Shown piece after piece: positions 34,078 to 42,908 of a stretch of 64,000 nucleotides of DNA. Numbering within the stretch: the first letter of the stretch is position 1; every line of letters starts with the position of its first letter. The notes under the pieces are model-generated. The model was given only the letters and a program-made list of their open reading frames with translations. It was not told the DNA's origin and searched no databases. The stretch is from Streptomyces laurentii (GTDB taxonomy: Bacteria; Actinomycetota; Actinomycetes; Streptomycetales; Streptomycetaceae): NCBI GenBank assembly GCA_002355495.1, contig AP017424.1, positions 4,963,501 through 5,027,500 on the forward strand. Reading direction: 5' to 3'. Made by a program: the position numbers and the translations under genes.

Positions 34078-35121
34078 GTGCGCCCCCTCCGCCCCCGCCG
34101 CCCTCTTCCGCGGGTCGCGCCGGCCGTGCCGGTCGCGATCCTCGCCGTCGTGCTGCTGCTCGTGTCGCTGGTGTGGTGGGTGTGGCCGGGACGCGGCGGC
34201 GGAGCGGACACCGGTGAGGGCGCCGACCCGGCGTGGGGCGCGCCGGCCCGGCTGACCGGGGTGCCGTCGGGTTTCTTCACCGGCTCGGACGAGACCGGGG
34301 TACGGCGGATCGCGGCCGTGGAGGCCTGGCTGGGCGGGCCGTCGCTGCGGGTCGGGCACACCTATCTGCCCGGCGACCGCTGGCCCAACATCGAGGGCCA
34401 CCCCGAGCTGTTCGAGCCGTGGGCGCTGTGGAAGCAGGCCGGGCCCGGTCGGCTGTTCGTCCTCAACGTCCCCCTCCTCGACCGCAGCGAGGAGGGCCTG
34501 GACGACGCGGAGGTGCAGGACGGGCTGCGGCGCGGCGCGGCCGGGGAGTTCGACGCGCACTTCCGTACCCTCGGCGAGCGGCTCGTGGCGCACCGGCTGG
34601 CGGACACGGTCCTGGTGCTCGGCTGGGAGATGAACGGCACCACGTACGCGCACCGCTGCGCGCCGGACCCGGAGAGCTGGGTGGCGTACTGGCGGCGGGT
34701 GGTGGCGGTGCTGCGGGAGGTGCCGGGGCAGCGGTTCCGCTTCGACTTCACGCCGAGCCGCGGCCGGGACGCGATCCCGTGGCCGCGCTGCTACCCGGGC
34801 GACGACGTGGTCGACATCATCGGCATGGACGCCTACGACCAGCCGGCCGGGCTCTCCTTCGAGGAGCAGGTGGCGGAGCCGTACGGACTGGACTTCCACG
34901 CCCGGTTCGCGGCGGAGCACCGCAAACCGGTGTCGTTCCCGGAGTGGGGGCTGTTCCGCAACGGGGACGATCCGGCGTACGTACGGGGGATGCTCGACTG
35001 GTTCGCCCGGCACCGGCCCGCGTACCAGACCCTCACCGACTACTGCCCGCACGGGGTGTGGGGCTGCGCGGACAATCCGGTGTCGGGGGCGCTGGTCAGG
35101 GCCGCGCTGGGGCGGCGGTAG
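34078..35121 (+). CDS. Membrane-anchored GH26-type glycoside hydrolase
   Basis: Paralogue of the enzyme at 15837 over the whole catalytic domain. N-terminal helix (VPVAILAVVLLLVSLVWWVW, residues ~17-36) probably acts as a signal anchor. Likely catalytic residues E184 (LGWEMNGTTYAHRC) and E289 (VSFPEWGLFRNGDD); FDFTPSRGRDAIPW and DDVVDIIGMDAYDQPAG are conserved. GTG 34078 starts two bases after VKOR. Six cysteines shared with the paralogue (for example HRC, RCYPG, DYCPHGVWGC) imply disulfides. The 3' end overlaps the opposing TetR gene by 26 bases. Substrate unknown; beta-mannan or the local exopolysaccharide are options. Confidence 0.87.
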   Translation: MRPLRPRRPLPRVAPAVPVAILAVVLLLVSLVWWVWPGRGGGADTGEGADPAWGAPARLTGVPSGFFTGSDETGVRRIAAVEAWLGGPSLRVGHTYLPGDRWPNIEGHPELFEPWALWKQAGPGRLFVLNVPLLDRSEEGLDDAEVQDGLRRGAAGEFDAHFRTLGERLVAHRLADTVLVLGWEMNGTTYAHRCAPDPESWVAYWRRVVAVLREVPGQRFRFDFTPSRGRDAIPWPRCYPGDDVVDIIGMDAYDQPAGLSFEEQVAEPYGLDFHARFAAEHRKPVSFPEWGLFRNGDDPAYVRGMLDWFARHRPAYQTLTDYCPHGVWGCADNPVSGALVRAALGRR

Positions 35122-35788
35122 CGGCGCTTCCGGTGCCGGCGGAGGTGCCGGGCGCGACGTCGGGGGAGCGGAGGGTCAGGCCGGCCTGGAGGAGGTCCAC
35201 GGTCCGGTCGAGGAGCGGGACCAGGTCGCCGACGCGGCCGCCGTGTTCGGCCCAGTGCACCGTGGCCTCGCGCATCGCCCCGAGGACGGCCGCGGTGAAG
35301 ACCCGTACCTCCAGATCGTCGGGGGTGCGGCCGGTGCGCTCGGCGACGGCCTCGGACAGCAGTCGGCCGGTCTCGGCGGTGGTCTCGGTGAAGCGGGCGC
35401 GGACGGCGGGGACCTCGACCACGAACCGGGCGCGCAGCGTGGTCTCGTACGGTTCCTCGGCCAGGGAGGCGGCGACGGCGTCGAGGACGACGGCGCGCAG
35501 CGAGTCGAGCGGCGATTCGCCGGCCGGGCGGGCCCGCAGCCGGGCGACCAGCAGCTCGTCCTGGTCGTCGCTGAGGAGGATGTCCTCCTTGACCGGGAAG
35601 TAGCGGGCGACGGTGGAGGGGGAGACCTCGGCCGCGGCGGCGATCTGCTCCAGGGTGGTCGCCTCGTACCCCTGCTCGGCCACGAGCTGGTAGGCGGCCT
35701 TCCGGATGGCGGCGCGGGTCTTGAGCTTCTTGCGTTCGCGCAGGGTGGGGCGCGGGGAGGGGGCGGCCGAGGGGGTCATGGCGGTCAT
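35096..35788 (-). CDS. TetR family transcriptional regulator
   Basis: N-terminal helix-turn-helix RAAIRKAAYQLVAEQGYEATTLEQIAAAAEVSPSTVARYFPVKEDIL split over residues ~25-70 is classic TetR; the C-terminal ligand domain (VRARFTETTAETGRLLSEAVAERTG) resembles the TetR_C group near AcrR. The tail is Ala/Thr/Pro-rich. ATG 35788, with ATG 35779 as alternative. It lies 67 bases downstream of the hemolysin III gene on the same strand and may be co-transcribed and regulate it. Ligand unknown. Confidence 0.9.
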   Translation of the reverse strand: MTAMTPSAAPSPRPTLRERKKLKTRAAIRKAAYQLVAEQGYEATTLEQIAAAAEVSPSTVARYFPVKEDILLSDDQDELLVARLRARPAGESPLDSLRAVVLDAVAASLAEEPYETTLRARFVVEVPAVRARFTETTAETGRLLSEAVAERTGRTPDDLEVRVFTAAVLGAMREATVHWAEHGGRVGDLVPLLDRTVDLLQAGLTLRSPDVAPGTSAGTGSAATAAPARP

Positions 35789-35855
35789 TGTGCCCGGTCC
35801 GGGGACCGGGCACAGGGGCCGGACGGGGCATATGCCCGAGCGAGGCTCGTCGCCG

Positions 35856-36551
35856 TCAGGCGTGCTGGTAGGCCACCAGCGAGATGCCGACGTAGTGGAC
35901 GATGAACGCCACGAGGGTGAAGGAGTGGAAGACCTCGTGGAAGCCGAACCAGCGGGGCGAGGGGTTGGGGCGCTTGAAGCCGTAGACGACGCCGCCCACG
36001 CTGTAGAGCAGACCGCCGACGATCACCAGGACGAGGACGGCGATGCCGCCGGCCCGCATGAAGTCCGGCAGGAAGAAGACGGCGGCCCAGCCCATCGCGA
36101 GGTAGCAGGGCGTGTACAGCCAGCGCGGGGCGCCGACCCAGAAGACCCGGAACACGATCCCGGCCGCGGCCGCCGCCCAGACCGCCCAGAGCAGGGGGCG
36201 GCCGGTGGACTCGGGGAGCAGCAGCAGGGTCAGCGGGGTGTAGGTGCCCGCGATGATCAGGAAGATGTTCGCGTGGTCGAGCCGCCGCAGCACCGCCTCG
36301 CCGCGCGCGGACCAGTTGCCGCGGTGGTAGAGGGCGCTGATGCCGAACAGCAGGCACGCGGTCAGCACGTAGACGCCGCAGGCGATCCGGGCGCGCGGCG
36401 AGTCGGCGAGGGCGACGAGGACGAGCCCCGCGACGATCACGGCGGGGAACATCCCGGCGTGCAGCCAGCCTCGGAGTCTCGGCTTGAGGGGGAGCGGCTG
36501 CGGCAGCGCCGGGCGCTGCTCCGCGGTGGTGAGGTCCGGCGAGGCTGTCAT
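35856..36551 (-). CDS. Hemolysin III / PAQR-type membrane protein
   Basis: 231 residues with seven predicted helices and the HlyIII/PAQR metal-site motifs: SALYHRGNWS, RRLDHANIFLIIAGTYTPL and the C-terminal FHEVFHSFTLVAFIVHYVGI with paired histidines. Members act as metal-dependent hydrolases of membrane lipids or in membrane stress; the hemolysin name is historical. A pair of palindromic motifs lies directly before its start codon. Confidence 0.92.
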   Translation of the reverse strand: MTASPDLTTAEQRPALPQPLPLKPRLRGWLHAGMFPAVIVAGLVLVALADSPRARIACGVYVLTACLLFGISALYHRGNWSARGEAVLRRLDHANIFLIIAGTYTPLTLLLLPESTGRPLLWAVWAAAAAGIVFRVFWVGAPRWLYTPCYLAMGWAAVFFLPDFMRAGGIAVLVLVIVGGLLYSVGGVVYGFKRPNPSPRWFGFHEVFHSFTLVAFIVHYVGISLVAYQHA

Positions 36552-36554
36552 GCC

Positions 36555-36579
36555 TACGCATGCTACCTACGCATGCGTA
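36555..36579. promoter_or_regulatory. Tandem palindromic operator before hemolysin III gene
   Basis: TACGCATGCTA (36555-36565) and the perfect 12-bp palindrome TACGCATGCGTA (36568-36579) repeat with a 13-base period just upstream of ATG 36551 (minus strand). Candidate site for the neighbouring TetR regulator. Confidence 0.5.
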
Positions 36580-36838
36580 AGTTCCCTGTACCGGTGGTCG
36601 CCTCGTACGCGCGCGAACGAGCCGGAATCCGGGGGAACACGCGCGGGAACGACGGGTGCGGCAGGTGGTTGCGGTGAGCAACGAGTGGCGATGCTCACGT
36701 GTGAGGCCCCCTGGACATATGGGCGGAAGCGTCGGATGATCAAATGAGTGCGGTCGGCACCGGATGAGCGCTACGAAGCATCCGGGTCGCAGCCCCCAAG
36801 GGGCATGACATCTGAAAACCCCTCTTCAAGGAGCAATC

Positions 36839-38662
36839 GTGGCGCGCGACAACGCGGCTCCCTCCACCGTCCCCACCCAGCACCAGGAGCTGATCTCCTG
36901 GGTCGACCAGATCGCCGAGATCACCCAGCCCGACCGCGTCGTCTGGTGCGACGGGTCCGAGGCGGAGTACGAGCGTCTCGCCGAGGAGCTCGTCGCCAAG
37001 GGGACCTTCAAGAAGCTCGACCCGGTCAAGCGCCCGAACTCGTACTACGCCGCCTCCGACCCGACCGACGTCGCGCGCGTCGAGGACCGGACCTACATCT
37101 GCTCCGAGAAGGAGGAGGACGCGGGTCCGACGAACAACTGGATGGCCCCGGCGGAGATGCGTGAGCTCTTCGCGGGCGACCAGGGCATCTTCCGCGGCTC
37201 CATGAAGGGCCGCACCATGTACGTCGTGCCCTTCTGTATGGGCCCGGTCGGCTCCCCGCTCTCCGCCATCGGCGTCGAGATCACCGACTCCGCGTACGTC
37301 GCGGTCTCCATGCGCACCATGACCCGCATGGGCCAGGCCGTCCTCGACGAGCTCGGCACCGACGGCTTCTTCGTGAAGGCCGTCCACACCCTCGGCGCCC
37401 CGCTCGCGGAGGGCCAGGAGGACGTGCCGTGGCCGTGCAACACCACCAAGTACATCTCGCACTTCCCCGAGAGCCGTGAGATCTGGTCGTACGGCTCGGG
37501 CTACGGCGGCAACGCCCTGCTCGGCAAGAAGTGCTACGCGCTGCGCATCGCGTCCGTCATGGCGCGCGACGAGGGCTGGCTGGCCGAGCACATGCTCATC
37601 CTCAAGCTGACCCCGCCGCAGGGCGAGGCCAAGTACGTCGCCGCCGCCTTCCCGTCGGCCTGCGGCAAGACCAACCTCGCCATGCTCGAGCCGACCATCC
37701 CCGGCTGGACCGTGGAGACCATCGGCGACGACATCGCCTGGATGCGCTTCGGTGAGGACGGCCGCCTCTACGCGATCAACCCGGAGGCCGGCTTCTTCGG
37801 CGTCGCGCCCGGCACCGGCGAGCACACCAACGCCAACGCCATGAAGACCATGTGGGGCAACTCCGTCTTCACGAACGTCGCGCTCACCGACGACGGCGAC
37901 GTGTGGTGGGAGGGCATGACCGAAGAGCTGCCCAAGCACCTCATCGACTGGAAGGGCAACGACTGGACCCCGGAGTCCGGGACCCCGGCCGCCCACCCGA
38001 ACTCGCGCTTCACCGTCCCGGCCTCGCAGTGCCCGATCATCGCCCCGGAGTGGGAGGACCCGAAGGGTGTGCCGATCTCGGCGATCCTCTTCGGTGGCCG
38101 CCGCGCCTCCGCCGTGCCGCTGGTGACCGAGTCCTTCGACTGGAATCACGGCGTCTACCTCGGTGCCAACGTGGCCTCCGAGAAGACCGCCGCCGCCGAG
38201 GGCAAGGTCGGCGAGCTGCGCCGCGACCCGTTCGCCATGCTGCCGTTCTGCGGCTACAACATGGGCGACTACATGGCGCACTGGATCAAGATCGGCGAGT
38301 CGGCGGACGCCGCCAAGCTGCCGAAGATCTACTACGTCAACTGGTTCCGCAAGAACGACGCCGGCAAGTTCGTCTGGCCCGGCTTCGGCGAGAACAGCCG
38401 TGTCCTGAAGTGGATCGTCGAGCGCCTCAACGGCAAGGCCGAGGGTGTCGAGACCCCCATCGGCGTCCTGCCGACGAAGGGCGCCCTGGACACCGAGGGC
38501 CTGGACCTGTCCGACGAGGACCTGGACTTCCTGCTCACCGTCGACAAGGACGTGTGGCGCGAGGAGGCCGGTCTGGTTCCGGCGCACCTGGAGACCTTCG
38601 GCGAGCACACGCCGAAGGAGCTGTGGGACCAGTACAACGCGCTCGTCGAGCGCCTGGGCTGA
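36839..38662 (+). CDS. pckG: Phosphoenolpyruvate carboxykinase (GTP)
   Basis: Converts oxaloacetate and GTP to PEP, CO2 and GDP; gluconeogenic entry from the TCA cycle. 607 residues, as usual for the GTP class. Kinase-1a P-loop FPSACGKTNLAM near residue 278, catalytic-site ETIGDDIAWMRF, RYAINPEAGFFGVAPGT-like YAINPEAGFFGVAPGT, and the KPNSYYAASDPTDVAR-like substrate loop RPNSYYAASDPTDVAR. GTG 36839 has AAGGAG seven bases upstream. The leader has a CCGGATG/CATCCGG hairpin (36760-36785). Confidence 0.97.
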   Translation: MARDNAAPSTVPTQHQELISWVDQIAEITQPDRVVWCDGSEAEYERLAEELVAKGTFKKLDPVKRPNSYYAASDPTDVARVEDRTYICSEKEEDAGPTNNWMAPAEMRELFAGDQGIFRGSMKGRTMYVVPFCMGPVGSPLSAIGVEITDSAYVAVSMRTMTRMGQAVLDELGTDGFFVKAVHTLGAPLAEGQEDVPWPCNTTKYISHFPESREIWSYGSGYGGNALLGKKCYALRIASVMARDEGWLAEHMLILKLTPPQGEAKYVAAAFPSACGKTNLAMLEPTIPGWTVETIGDDIAWMRFGEDGRLYAINPEAGFFGVAPGTGEHTNANAMKTMWGNSVFTNVALTDDGDVWWEGMTEELPKHLIDWKGNDWTPESGTPAAHPNSRFTVPASQCPIIAPEWEDPKGVPISAILFGGRRASAVPLVTESFDWNHGVYLGANVASEKTAAAEGKVGELRRDPFAMLPFCGYNMGDYMAHWIKIGESADAAKLPKIYYVNWFRKNDAGKFVWPGFGENSRVLKWIVERLNGKAEGVETPIGVLPTKGALDTEGLDLSDEDLDFLLTVDKDVWREEAGLVPAHLETFGEHTPKELWDQYNALVERLG

Positions 38663-38671
38663 GCCCCGTGA

Positions 38672-38701
38672 CCGCTGCCGCCGGGCTCACGGCGGCAGCG
38701 G
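38672..38701 (+). terminator. Terminator of pckG
   Basis: CCGCTGCCGCC (38672-38682) / GGCGGCAGCGG (38691-38701), perfect 11-bp stem, loop eight, ten bases after the stop. Confidence 0.7.
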
Positions 38702-38779
38702 CACCCTGAGAACTCGTGGCGGGTTGCCCCGATTTCCGCCCTGACCAGTGGGGTCACGACGGCCCGTCACGACGCGAAC

Positions 38780-38812
38780 GACCCCCGGAGCCCCCTCACG
38801 GCTCCGGGGGTC
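38780..38812. terminator. Second hairpin downstream of pckG
   Basis: GACCCCCGGAGCC (38780-38792) / GGCTCCGGGGGTC (38800-38812), perfect 13-bp stem with 7-base loop. It could terminate either pckG read-through or the opposing gene at 39033. Between 38813 and 39032 I see no gene. Confidence 0.65.
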
Positions 38813-39032
38813 GGCGCATGTCCGCGTCCGGTTCGCGCGCGTTCCGTGTTCGTGGCCGTTCCGCGCGGTGCGCGCGGGCGGGGCGCCGCGATGTGCCGTC
38901 GTCGACGCCGCTTTCCAGTCGACGGTGCCGCGCGGGGAGCGGACCGCCCCGGTCACGCCCTGACCTCGCGTGGGGAACGCGATGGGTGGCGCCCGGTCCG
39001 CGCTGCGTCGGCGCAGCGCGGACCGGGGCCGA

Positions 39033-39431
39033 TCAGGGGGCGCCGACCAGGGAGTCCCCGGCGAGCGCCGCGGTGTGCGCGTCCATGCGCTCGGCGGCGA
39101 GGATCGCGGCGGTCGTGTCGGCCCGGGAGGCCGCGACCACCAGCGCCCGGCCCGCGAGGGCGTGCGCCTTGCGGTGCAGTGCTCCGGCGGGCGCGCCGCT
39201 CAGTCCCGCGTGCCGCGCCGGAGGGGTGCCGCGCAGCCGCGCGACCTGCCGGGCGATCAGCTCGCCGGCCGCGTGGTCGCCCAGCTCGTCGGTGACGGCG
39301 AGCAGGGCGGCGAGGTGTCCGGCGAGCTGGATGTCCAGCTCTTCCTCACGCGAGCGGTGCGGGAAGTCGAGCCGGTCGTAGGACTCGTCGGCCGTCCGGT
39401 GGACCGACTTGGCGCGGATCGGTTCGTACAT
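39033..39431 (-). CDS. Conserved hypothetical 132-residue protein
   Basis: All-alpha, hydrophilic protein without signal or membrane helix: EEELDIQLAGHLAALLAVTDELG, AAGELIARQVARLRG, HRKAHALAGRALVVAASRADTTAAILAAERMDAH. I do not recognise a named domain; the genes beside pckG in other Streptomyces include a similar protein, from memory. ATG 39431 has GGCAGGAGG upstream. The upstream sequence contains TAGGAT (-10-like, 39464-39469 reverse) and a near-palindrome. Confidence 0.75.
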   Translation of the reverse strand: MYEPIRAKSVHRTADESYDRLDFPHRSREEELDIQLAGHLAALLAVTDELGDHAAGELIARQVARLRGTPPARHAGLSGAPAGALHRKAHALAGRALVVAASRADTTAAILAAERMDAHTAALAGDSLVGAP

Positions 39432-39471
39432 GCGGCGGCCTCCTGCCCGGTTGCTCTGAGAGCATCCTAGC

Positions 39472-39486
39472 TTGGATTCCGTCTAA
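39472..39486. promoter_or_regulatory. Near-palindrome at promoter of hypothetical gene
   Basis: TTGGATTCCGTCTAA, about 50 bases upstream of ATG 39431 and adjoining TAGGAT on the minus strand. Its symmetry is of the 7-1-7 kind seen for Fur/PerR family sites, but it is imperfect. Confidence 0.3.
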
Positions 39487-39536
39487 AGTTGAGCCATGTC
39501 CGAAATGGGGTGCGGGGTGGTGTGACGCGAGCGGGA

Positions 39537-40748
39537 TCAGCGCTGGCTGTAGCCGTCCAGGAAGGTTCCGATCCGGGTGACCGCGTCCGCCAGATCCACC
39601 GCGGCGGGCAGTGTCACGATCCGGAAGTGGTCCGGCTCGTGCCAGTTGAAGCCCGTCCCGTGCACCACCATGATCTTCTCGGCCCGCAGCAGGTCCAGGA
39701 CCATCTGCCGGTCGTCCTTGATCTTGTAGACGTTCGGGTCGAGGCGCGGGAACAGATACAGCGCGCCCCTCGGCTTCACACACGTCACGCCCGGGATCCG
39801 GGTCAGCAGCTCGTACGCCGTGTCCCGCTGTTCGAGCAGCCGGCCGCCCGGCTGCACCAGCTCGTCGATCGACTGCCGCCCCTGGAGCGCGGCGGCCACC
39901 GCGTGCTGCGCCGGCATGTTGGCGCACAGCCGCATGTTGGCGAGGATCGTCAGGCCCTCGATGTACGAGGAGGCGTGCGCCTTCGGACCGCAGACCGCGA
40001 GCCAGCCGGAGCGGAAGCCCGCCACCCGGTAGTTCTTGCTCATCCCGTTGAAGGTCAGCACCATCAGGTCGGGGGCGATCGCGGCGGTCGGGGTGTGCGT
40101 CGCGCCGTCGTAGAGGATCTTGTCGTAGATCTCGTCCGAGCAGACCACCAGCTGGTGGCGGCGGGCGATGTCGGTGAGCGCCCGCAGCATCTCGTCGTCG
40201 TAGACGGCGCCGGTCGGGTTGTTCGGGTTGATGATCACGATCGCCTTGGTGCGGTCGGTGATCTTCCGCTCGATGTCCTCCAGGTCCGGCATCCAGTCCG
40301 CCTGCTCGTCGCAGCGGTAGTGCACGGCCGTACCGCCCGCGAGCGACACCGACGCCGTCCACAGTGGATAGTCCGGCGCCGGGACCAGCACCTCGTCGCC
40401 GTCGTCGAGCAGCGCCTGCATGGACATCTGGATCAGCTCGGAGACGCCGTTGCCGAGATAGATGTCCTCTATCGACAGCGGGACGCCCTTGGTCTCGTAG
40501 TGGCTCATCACCGCGCGCCGCGCGGACAGCAGCCCCTTCGCGTCGCCGTAGCCGTGCGCGCCGGAGAGGTTGCGCAGCATGTCCTCGAGGATGGCGGGCG
40601 GGCACTCGAAACCGAAGGCGGCCGGGTTACCGGTGTTGAGCTTGAGGATGCGGTGCCCCGCCGCCTCCAGCCGCATCGCCTCTTCGAGGACCGGGCCCCG
40701 GATTTCGTAACAGACGTTGGCGAGCTTCGTGGACTGGATCACCTGCAT
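39537..40748 (-). CDS. alaA: Alanine aminotransferase, AlaA type
   Basis: Fold-type I PLP transaminase making L-alanine from pyruvate and glutamate. It matches E. coli AlaA/YfbQ along the full 403 residues as I recall it: KLANVCYEIRGPVLEEA, GYGDAKGLLSARRAV, VPAPDYPLWTA, IINPNNPTGAVY, CSDEIYDKILYD, PLP lysine K238 in TFNGMSKNYRVAGFRSGW, and NMRLCANMPAQHAV. Previously such genes were named aspC in actinomycetes; activity with aspartate is possible. It diverges from the Pro/Ala membrane protein gene. Confidence 0.92.
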   Translation of the reverse strand: MQVIQSTKLANVCYEIRGPVLEEAMRLEAAGHRILKLNTGNPAAFGFECPPAILEDMLRNLSGAHGYGDAKGLLSARRAVMSHYETKGVPLSIEDIYLGNGVSELIQMSMQALLDDGDEVLVPAPDYPLWTASVSLAGGTAVHYRCDEQADWMPDLEDIERKITDRTKAIVIINPNNPTGAVYDDEMLRALTDIARRHQLVVCSDEIYDKILYDGATHTPTAAIAPDLMVLTFNGMSKNYRVAGFRSGWLAVCGPKAHASSYIEGLTILANMRLCANMPAQHAVAAALQGRQSIDELVQPGGRLLEQRDTAYELLTRIPGVTCVKPRGALYLFPRLDPNVYKIKDDRQMVLDLLRAEKIMVVHGTGFNWHEPDHFRIVTLPAAVDLADAVTRIGTFLDGYSQR

Positions 40749-40864
40749 GACGCGAGCTTACGGCGGTGCGGGGCGCGGCGCGCCGTGTTCTGGGACACGT
40801 CGCCCGGAGGGAGGCGGGGGAGGAGGCGTGGGTGTGGCGATGTCGCGCATCCTGTCGTGCTCCC

Positions 40865-40879
40865 TACAATCACGGCTTG
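40865..40879 (+). promoter_or_regulatory. -10 element for probable leaderless mRNA
   Basis: TACAAT (40865-40870) ends nine bases before GTG 40879, so transcription probably begins at or next to the start codon. No ribosome site is present. Confidence 0.45.
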
Positions 40880-41373
40880 TGAGCCAGTACGACACGGGGG
40901 GCGGCGAGCCTCCGAGACGACGCCGCGGCGAGGGCCGGGAGCAAGCACGGGAAACGGGACGGGAGCGGGGCCGGCGCCGGCACGCGACGAAGCGCCGGGG
41001 GCCCGGACCGCTGTGGGTGATCGGCAGCGGCGCCGTCGTCGCGGTCGGTGTTCTCGCCGCCGTCACCTCGCTCGACTCCGGACCGGCACCGCGCCCGCCC
41101 GCGGTGGACGACGGCGGACGGCCAGGGATGCCCGCGCTGATCAAGCAGGACCGCGCGCCGTCGCCCGGGAAGGACCCCGGCACCGCCACGCCTTCCGCGC
41201 CGGCGCTCGGCGCGACCGGTACCGCCCGCCCCGCGACCGCGCGGCCGTCCGCCACCACCGACGTACCGTCGTCGCCCGCCGCCGTCCCGCCCGGTGCGAC
41301 CGCGACCGCGCCGGCCACCCAGTACCCGGGGAAGTCCGGCTCCGCGCCCGGCATCCGGAAGAAGCGGGGATAG
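40879..41373 (+). CDS. Single-pass membrane protein with Pro/Ala/Thr-rich external domain
   Basis: Cytoplasmic N-terminus of ~50 basic, Arg/Glu-rich residues, one helix (LWVIGSGAVVAVGVLAAVT), then an external disordered region rich in Ala, Pro and Thr ending in GIRKKRG. I see no enzyme motif. GTG 40879 (SQYDTGGGE) is chosen because of the adjacent TACAAT; upstream in-frame ATGs lie before the likely transcription start. Wall-spanning spacer or secreted-factor anchor are possible roles; function unknown. Confidence 0.7.
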   Translation: MSQYDTGGGEPPRRRRGEGREQARETGRERGRRRHATKRRGPGPLWVIGSGAVVAVGVLAAVTSLDSGPAPRPPAVDDGGRPGMPALIKQDRAPSPGKDPGTATPSAPALGATGTARPATARPSATTDVPSSPAAVPPGATATAPATQYPGKSGSAPGIRKKRG

Positions 41374-41428
41374 GCGAGTCCGCCCCGGGACCGCGGGGGC
41401 GGGCGGGCCGCAGGTAGGTTGTCCCGTC

Positions 41429-42871
41429 ATGTGGGTTTTCTCCGCCGCCGGATGCCGGTGGCTCGGCGCGGCCGGTTCGCTCGCCGTCACCGCCGGCGGC
41501 TGGACCGCCGGAGCCCTGCCCGTACGCGGCGGGGCCGGCCTGTGGCAGCCGCACGGGCCCGCGGCCACGACGGCCGGCGCGATCCTCGCGTACCTCGGAC
41601 TGACCCTGCTGCTCGCCGCCTGGTGGCAGTACGGGCGGCTGCTGCGCGCCGGGGACCCGGGTTCCCGGGGCGGGACCCTGACGACCCTCGGGCTGTGGGC
41701 CGGGCCGCTCGTGCTCGCCCCGCCGCTGCACAGCGCCGACGTCTACAGCTACATCGCCCAGGGCGCGATGGTCCTCGAAGGCCACGACGTGTACGGGGCC
41801 GGGCCCGCTGTGCTCACCCCCGGTGAGCTGGGGTTCGACGCCGCCGCGTCCGTCGGCGGCCACTGGACGGACACCCCCGCCCCGTACGGACCGGCCTTCC
41901 TCGTCCTCGCCGAGGCGGTGGTGAAACTGACCGGCGGCTCGGTCGTGCCCGCCGTCCTCGGCATGCGGCTGATCGCCCTCGGCGCGCTGGCCCTGATCGT
42001 CTGGGCGGTACGGGGGCTGGGCGGCGGGCCCGGTGCGCTGTGGCTCGCCGCGCTCAACCCGCTGCTCCTCGTCCACGTCGTCGCCGGGACGCACAACGAC
42101 GGGCTCATGATCGGCCTGCTGCTGGCCGGTGTGCTGCTCGCGGTGCGCGGGCGGTGGGTGGCGGGCAGCGCCGTCGTCGGTCTCGCGGTGATGGTGAAGT
42201 CGCCGGCGGCGCTCGGACTGCTCTTCATCGGCGTCCTGGTCGCCCGGCGGCGCGGCGGGGCCGCGGGAGTGGCGCGCGGGCTCGTGCTGCCCGGGGCGGT
42301 GGCCGCCGCGGTCTCCGCCGGGGCGACGCTGCTCGCCGGGACCGGCTTCGGCTGGCTGCGTACCCAGAGCGTCGCCGCCACCATCCACACCGCCCTGTCC
42401 GCGACCAGCGACCTCGGTCTCGGCCTCGGACTGCTCGTCGCGGACGACCCCGATCCGGTGAAGGGCGTGGTGCGGCAACTGGGCCTGGCGGCGGCCGTCG
42501 CGGTCATCGCCGTCGTGGCGTGGCGCGCGTGGCGGGGCCGGATCGACGTGCTCCTCGGGCTCGGGATCTCGCTGCTGGTGCTGGTCGCGCTGTCGCCGAT
42601 GGTGCAGCCCTGGTACCTGCTGTGGGGGACGTGCGTGGTCGCGGCGGTCGCGTGGGACGGGCGGCTGGGCTGGTTCCTGGCGGTGCTGTGCGGCGCGCTG
42701 ACCTACGAGACGGCCCCCTCCGGGCACACCCCCTGGTACGGCTTCGTTCTCGCCGCCCTCGCCCTGACGGTGGGTCTCCTCCTGCCGCGCGTCGCCCCGC
42801 TCGACGCGTCCTCGCCCGCCGCGATCCCGGGCCCGTGCACGGTGCCGCGCCGGCCGGCGGACCGGCACTGA
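41429..42871 (+). CDS. MptB-like polyprenol-phosphomannose alpha-mannosyltransferase
   Basis: GT-C membrane transferase (~480 residues, 11-13 helices) using polyprenyl-phosphate mannose. Features of the MptA/MptB group: PPLHSADVYSYIAQGAMVLEGHDVYGAGP with the catalytic Asp in the first external loop, GHWTDTPAPYGPAFLVL, LNPLLLVHVVAGTHNDGLMIGLLL and a C-terminal QPWYLLWG. In mycobacteria the family builds lipomannan; in Streptomyces a cell-envelope mannan or lipid is expected. ATG 41429 follows TAGGTT (41415-41420) by eight bases, again suggesting a leaderless start. Confidence 0.87.
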   Translation: MWVFSAAGCRWLGAAGSLAVTAGGWTAGALPVRGGAGLWQPHGPAATTAGAILAYLGLTLLLAAWWQYGRLLRAGDPGSRGGTLTTLGLWAGPLVLAPPLHSADVYSYIAQGAMVLEGHDVYGAGPAVLTPGELGFDAAASVGGHWTDTPAPYGPAFLVLAEAVVKLTGGSVVPAVLGMRLIALGALALIVWAVRGLGGGPGALWLAALNPLLLVHVVAGTHNDGLMIGLLLAGVLLAVRGRWVAGSAVVGLAVMVKSPAALGLLFIGVLVARRRGGAAGVARGLVLPGAVAAAVSAGATLLAGTGFGWLRTQSVAATIHTALSATSDLGLGLGLLVADDPDPVKGVVRQLGLAAAVAVIAVVAWRAWRGRIDVLLGLGISLLVLVALSPMVQPWYLLWGTCVVAAVAWDGRLGWFLAVLCGALTYETAPSGHTPWYGFVLAALALTVGLLLPRVAPLDASSPAAIPGPCTVPRRPADRH

Positions 42872-42908
42872 CCGGGGGCGGGAACGGGGGCCGGGTTCTG
42901 GGGCCGCG

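Noticed and set aside
40758..41354. 198-residue minus-strand ORF opposite the Pro/Ala membrane protein
   Set aside because: Mirror translation of Pro/Ala-rich DNA; the plus-strand frame has a membrane helix, a -10 element and a sensible start.
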